From: Cupriavidus gilardii
GTDB taxonomy: Bacteria > Pseudomonadota > Gammaproteobacteria > Burkholderiales > Burkholderiaceae
Assembly (NCBI RefSeq): GCF_013314895.1
Contig: NZ_JABTYE010000006.1
Coordinates: 124,001-188,000 of the forward strand
DNA: 64,000 bases
Direction of reading: 5' to 3'
Part shown: piece after piece, positions 62,479-64,000 of the stretch
How the letters are laid out: each line of letters starts with the position of its first letter
Position numbering within the stretch: the first letter of the stretch is position 1
Program-made: the position numbers and the translations under genes
Notes under the pieces: model-generated
The model's input: the letters and a program-made list of their open reading frames with translations, nothing else
What the model was told of the DNA's origin: nothing
Database searches by the model: none

Positions 62479-62992
62479 CGACTACTCTCCTCGTTTTCGA
62501 ATTTTGATCCGGCCGAAGGCAGAGCGTGCGTCGACGCCAGCGCTGGCCGGGAAGGCGCGGCAGGCCGTGGTACGGCAGCGCGCAACAACGGGCCTGTTAC
62601 CGGCGCACCCGCCGACGTGGCAGTTCGCGCCGATAACAGGCCCGGATTCACCCCTTTGATCGCCCGCTCATACCCGTTCCAGCAGGCTGATCGATTATAG
62701 CGGTGCCCAATTCGGCACGGGGCCGCGCCAGGCTCCGGGTTTTCGCTAGGAAAGTGCGGTATGACGCGCCTTGGCGGGGCCATCGTCGTCGACCGCCATC
62801 GACCGTTGGTGGCGCAGGCATCCGTCGCCGAACGCACGCTGCCGCCACCTTGCCGTCACCTGCAGTGCACAGGCGATGGATTTTGTAACCGCTCTTGCTG
62901 TCCAATCAGCCCGACTGATAAAACCGTCGGTCCGGCACGGCCGAGCCCAGGGGGCTCGCCGTTGCGCACCGTTGCCGTCCTGTTGTCACCGC
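62479..62992. other. Divergent promoter region of the TRAP receptor and porin-like genes
   Basis: A 514-base gap with no gene. It holds a TATAAT element and dyad for the minus-strand receptor, listed separately. No clear promoter was found for the plus-strand gene. Confidence 0.5.
62694..62718 (-). promoter_or_regulatory. -10 element and overlapping dyad of the TRAP receptor gene
   Basis: The minus strand reads TATAAT at 62699-62694. Just upstream in the spacer is GTGCC-N6-GGCAC (62703-62718), placed as a repressor operator would be. The -35 is poor. The leader would be about 210 bases. Confidence 0.5.
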
Positions 62993-64000
62993 ATGTCGTT
63001 GTCCGCGTCGTCTTCCTCTCGCCGTCGTTTGCCGAACCGGTCCGCCCGTTCGTCCGTACTGCCGCGTCCGCGCTGGCTGTATCTGGCCGCACTGGGGGCA
63101 TGGGGCATCGCCGCCTGCGCGCAGACGCCGGCGGCGCCGGAGCCGATCGCGCCGCCGGTGCTGGCGCCGGCCGCCGAGGTGCCCGCGGTGGTGCAGCTGT
63201 CGACCTGGCCCGCCAATGCACCGTCGAACCGGCCGGCGCCCGCTGTCCCGCCGGCCGACGCCGCGGATCCGCTCGCCGGCCTGCTGCAGCGGGAAGCGCA
63301 AGCCGCCCCGACCACTGCACCGACCACTGCACCGACCACCGCATCGGACGCCGCTGCCACCGAAACGCTGAACCTGCCCCCCGCCGATACCCCGGAACAG
63401 ACTGCGCTGGCCGAACTCGACCCGGGCCTGGTCGGCCCGCCGGAGCCGCTGCCGCCGGCACCGCCGCCGGTGGTGCTGTTCCCGAACCGGCTGGGCGAAT
63501 TCATGCCCGAGTTCGTGCCCGACACGCGGGCCTTGGCGGGCGGCGATGCGGCGACGCCCGGCGATGCCCCGCCGGTGTTCGCCTCCAACCTGCCGAGCAC
63601 CGAGCCGGCCGAGGAGAGCGTCTGGAGCCTGTCCTACAGCGGGCGCGCCGCCTACGAGGACAACTCCCATGCGATGCGCGCCTGCCCGGGCGGCAGCCTG
63701 TCGACCGGCATCGGCCTGGGCGTGGCCTGCCAGAGCAGCGGCGAGGTCAAGCTGCGCGAGCAGCTGTATACGCTCGACGGCGGCGGCGCGATCGAGGTGG
63801 TCGCCCAGGCGCGCGGCACCAACACCACCACCATCGACGGGCGCCCTGCCCCGGTCGACCCGTACCAGCTGATCCCGCAGTTCTATACCGCGGTCAAGGG
63901 CATCGCCGCGCTCGACGGCGCGACCATGTGGGCCGGGCGGCGCGATACGTCGCCGTTCCTGATGTCGTCGGGCCTGCTGCCGCCGACCTCCAGCGCGCTG
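62993..64000 (+). CDS. Maltoporin-like (LamB family) protein with lipobox, 3' end outside window
   Basis: The first 336 codons are visible. After an Arg/Ser-rich start comes a hydrophobic segment ending in the lipobox GIAAC, then a Pro/Ala-rich linker of about 150 residues with three APTT repeats. From about residue 207 the sequence WSLSYSGRAAYEDNS, ACQSSGEVKLREQLYTLDGG and IAALDGATMWAGRRD resembles the first strands of maltoporin (compare FHGYARSG and STIWAGKRF). It should be an outer-membrane sugar porin. A lipobox in a porin is odd and may be misread. Confidence 0.7.
   Translation, partial: MSLSASSSSRRRLPNRSARSSVLPRPRWLYLAALGAWGIAACAQTPAAPEPIAPPVLAPAAEVPAVVQLSTWPANAPSNRPAPAVPPADAADPLAGLLQREAQAAPTTAPTTAPTTASDAAATETLNLPPADTPEQTALAELDPGLVGPPEPLPPAPPPVVLFPNRLGEFMPEFVPDTRALAGGDAATPGDAPPVFASNLPSTEPAEESVWSLSYSGRAAYEDNSHAMRACPGGSLSTGIGLGVACQSSGEVKLREQLYTLDGGGAIEVVAQARGTNTTTIDGRPAPVDPYQLIPQFYTAVKGIAALDGATMWAGRRDTSPFLMSSGLLPPTSSAL

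Overview
The window is GC-rich bacterial chromosome from a betaproteobacterium of the order Burkholderiales, most likely family Burkholderiaceae (Ralstonia/Cupriavidus-like). The evidence is the block mnmG-rsmG-parA-parB-atpIBEFHAGDC followed by hemE and priA, the Bug-type solute receptor, the divergent lrp/phhAB pair and the two branched-chain amino-acid ABC transporters. ParAB, rsmG, mnmG and a cluster of parS sites suggest the origin-proximal part of the main chromosome, although no dnaA gene is present. Genus is not resolvable by eye.

Layout. 1-4155: priA (cut by the window edge), hemE, a hormone-sensitive-lipase-type esterase and a CoA-binding protein, all on the minus strand. 4156-4848: a non-coding stretch with a candidate small RNA and two terminators. 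4849-12575: the complete F1Fo ATP synthase operon with its promoter. 12690-17453: parB, parA, rsmG, mnmG and five parS sites. 17498-20505: a Bug receptor overlapping an N-formylglutamate amidohydrolase gene, with a divergent LysR regulator. 20629-25629: first liv operon (K, H, an M-G fusion, F). 25972-27367: TSUP permease and a GNAT-like protein. 27664-32585: second liv operon (G, F, K, H, M). 32986-35646: GMC oxidoreductase and a lipase. 35697-39141: copper module (copA, cueR, copZ). 39209-41154: OmpW and an ornithine-cyclodeaminase-like enzyme. 41233-50650: an envelope cluster in which alpha-2-macroglobulin, lysoplasmalogenase-like (YhhN) and penicillin-binding protein 1C genes overlap end to end. 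50783-52827: lrp with divergent phhA-phhB. 53047-55504: OmpR/TctE-type two-component system. 55581-58949: a SET-domain methyltransferase gene divergent from an HU gene across a 1.2 kb non-coding region full of GTATAC and GTAAAC palindromes, then a DUF2272 lipoprotein. 59002-64000: dinB, rarD, an orphan TRAP receptor and the start of a maltoporin-like protein.

Most of the content is core metabolism, transport and envelope biology with ordinary architecture. The least explained parts are the palindrome array between the SET and HU genes, the DnaA-box clusters around hupB and between hemE and priA, the small-RNA candidate beside the atp terminator, the A2M/YhhN/PBP1C coupling, an arginine in the Walker A motif of one LivF, and a copZ promoter that looks like a CueR promoter missing half its operator. 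No tRNA, rRNA, insertion sequence, prophage or CRISPR array was recognised.
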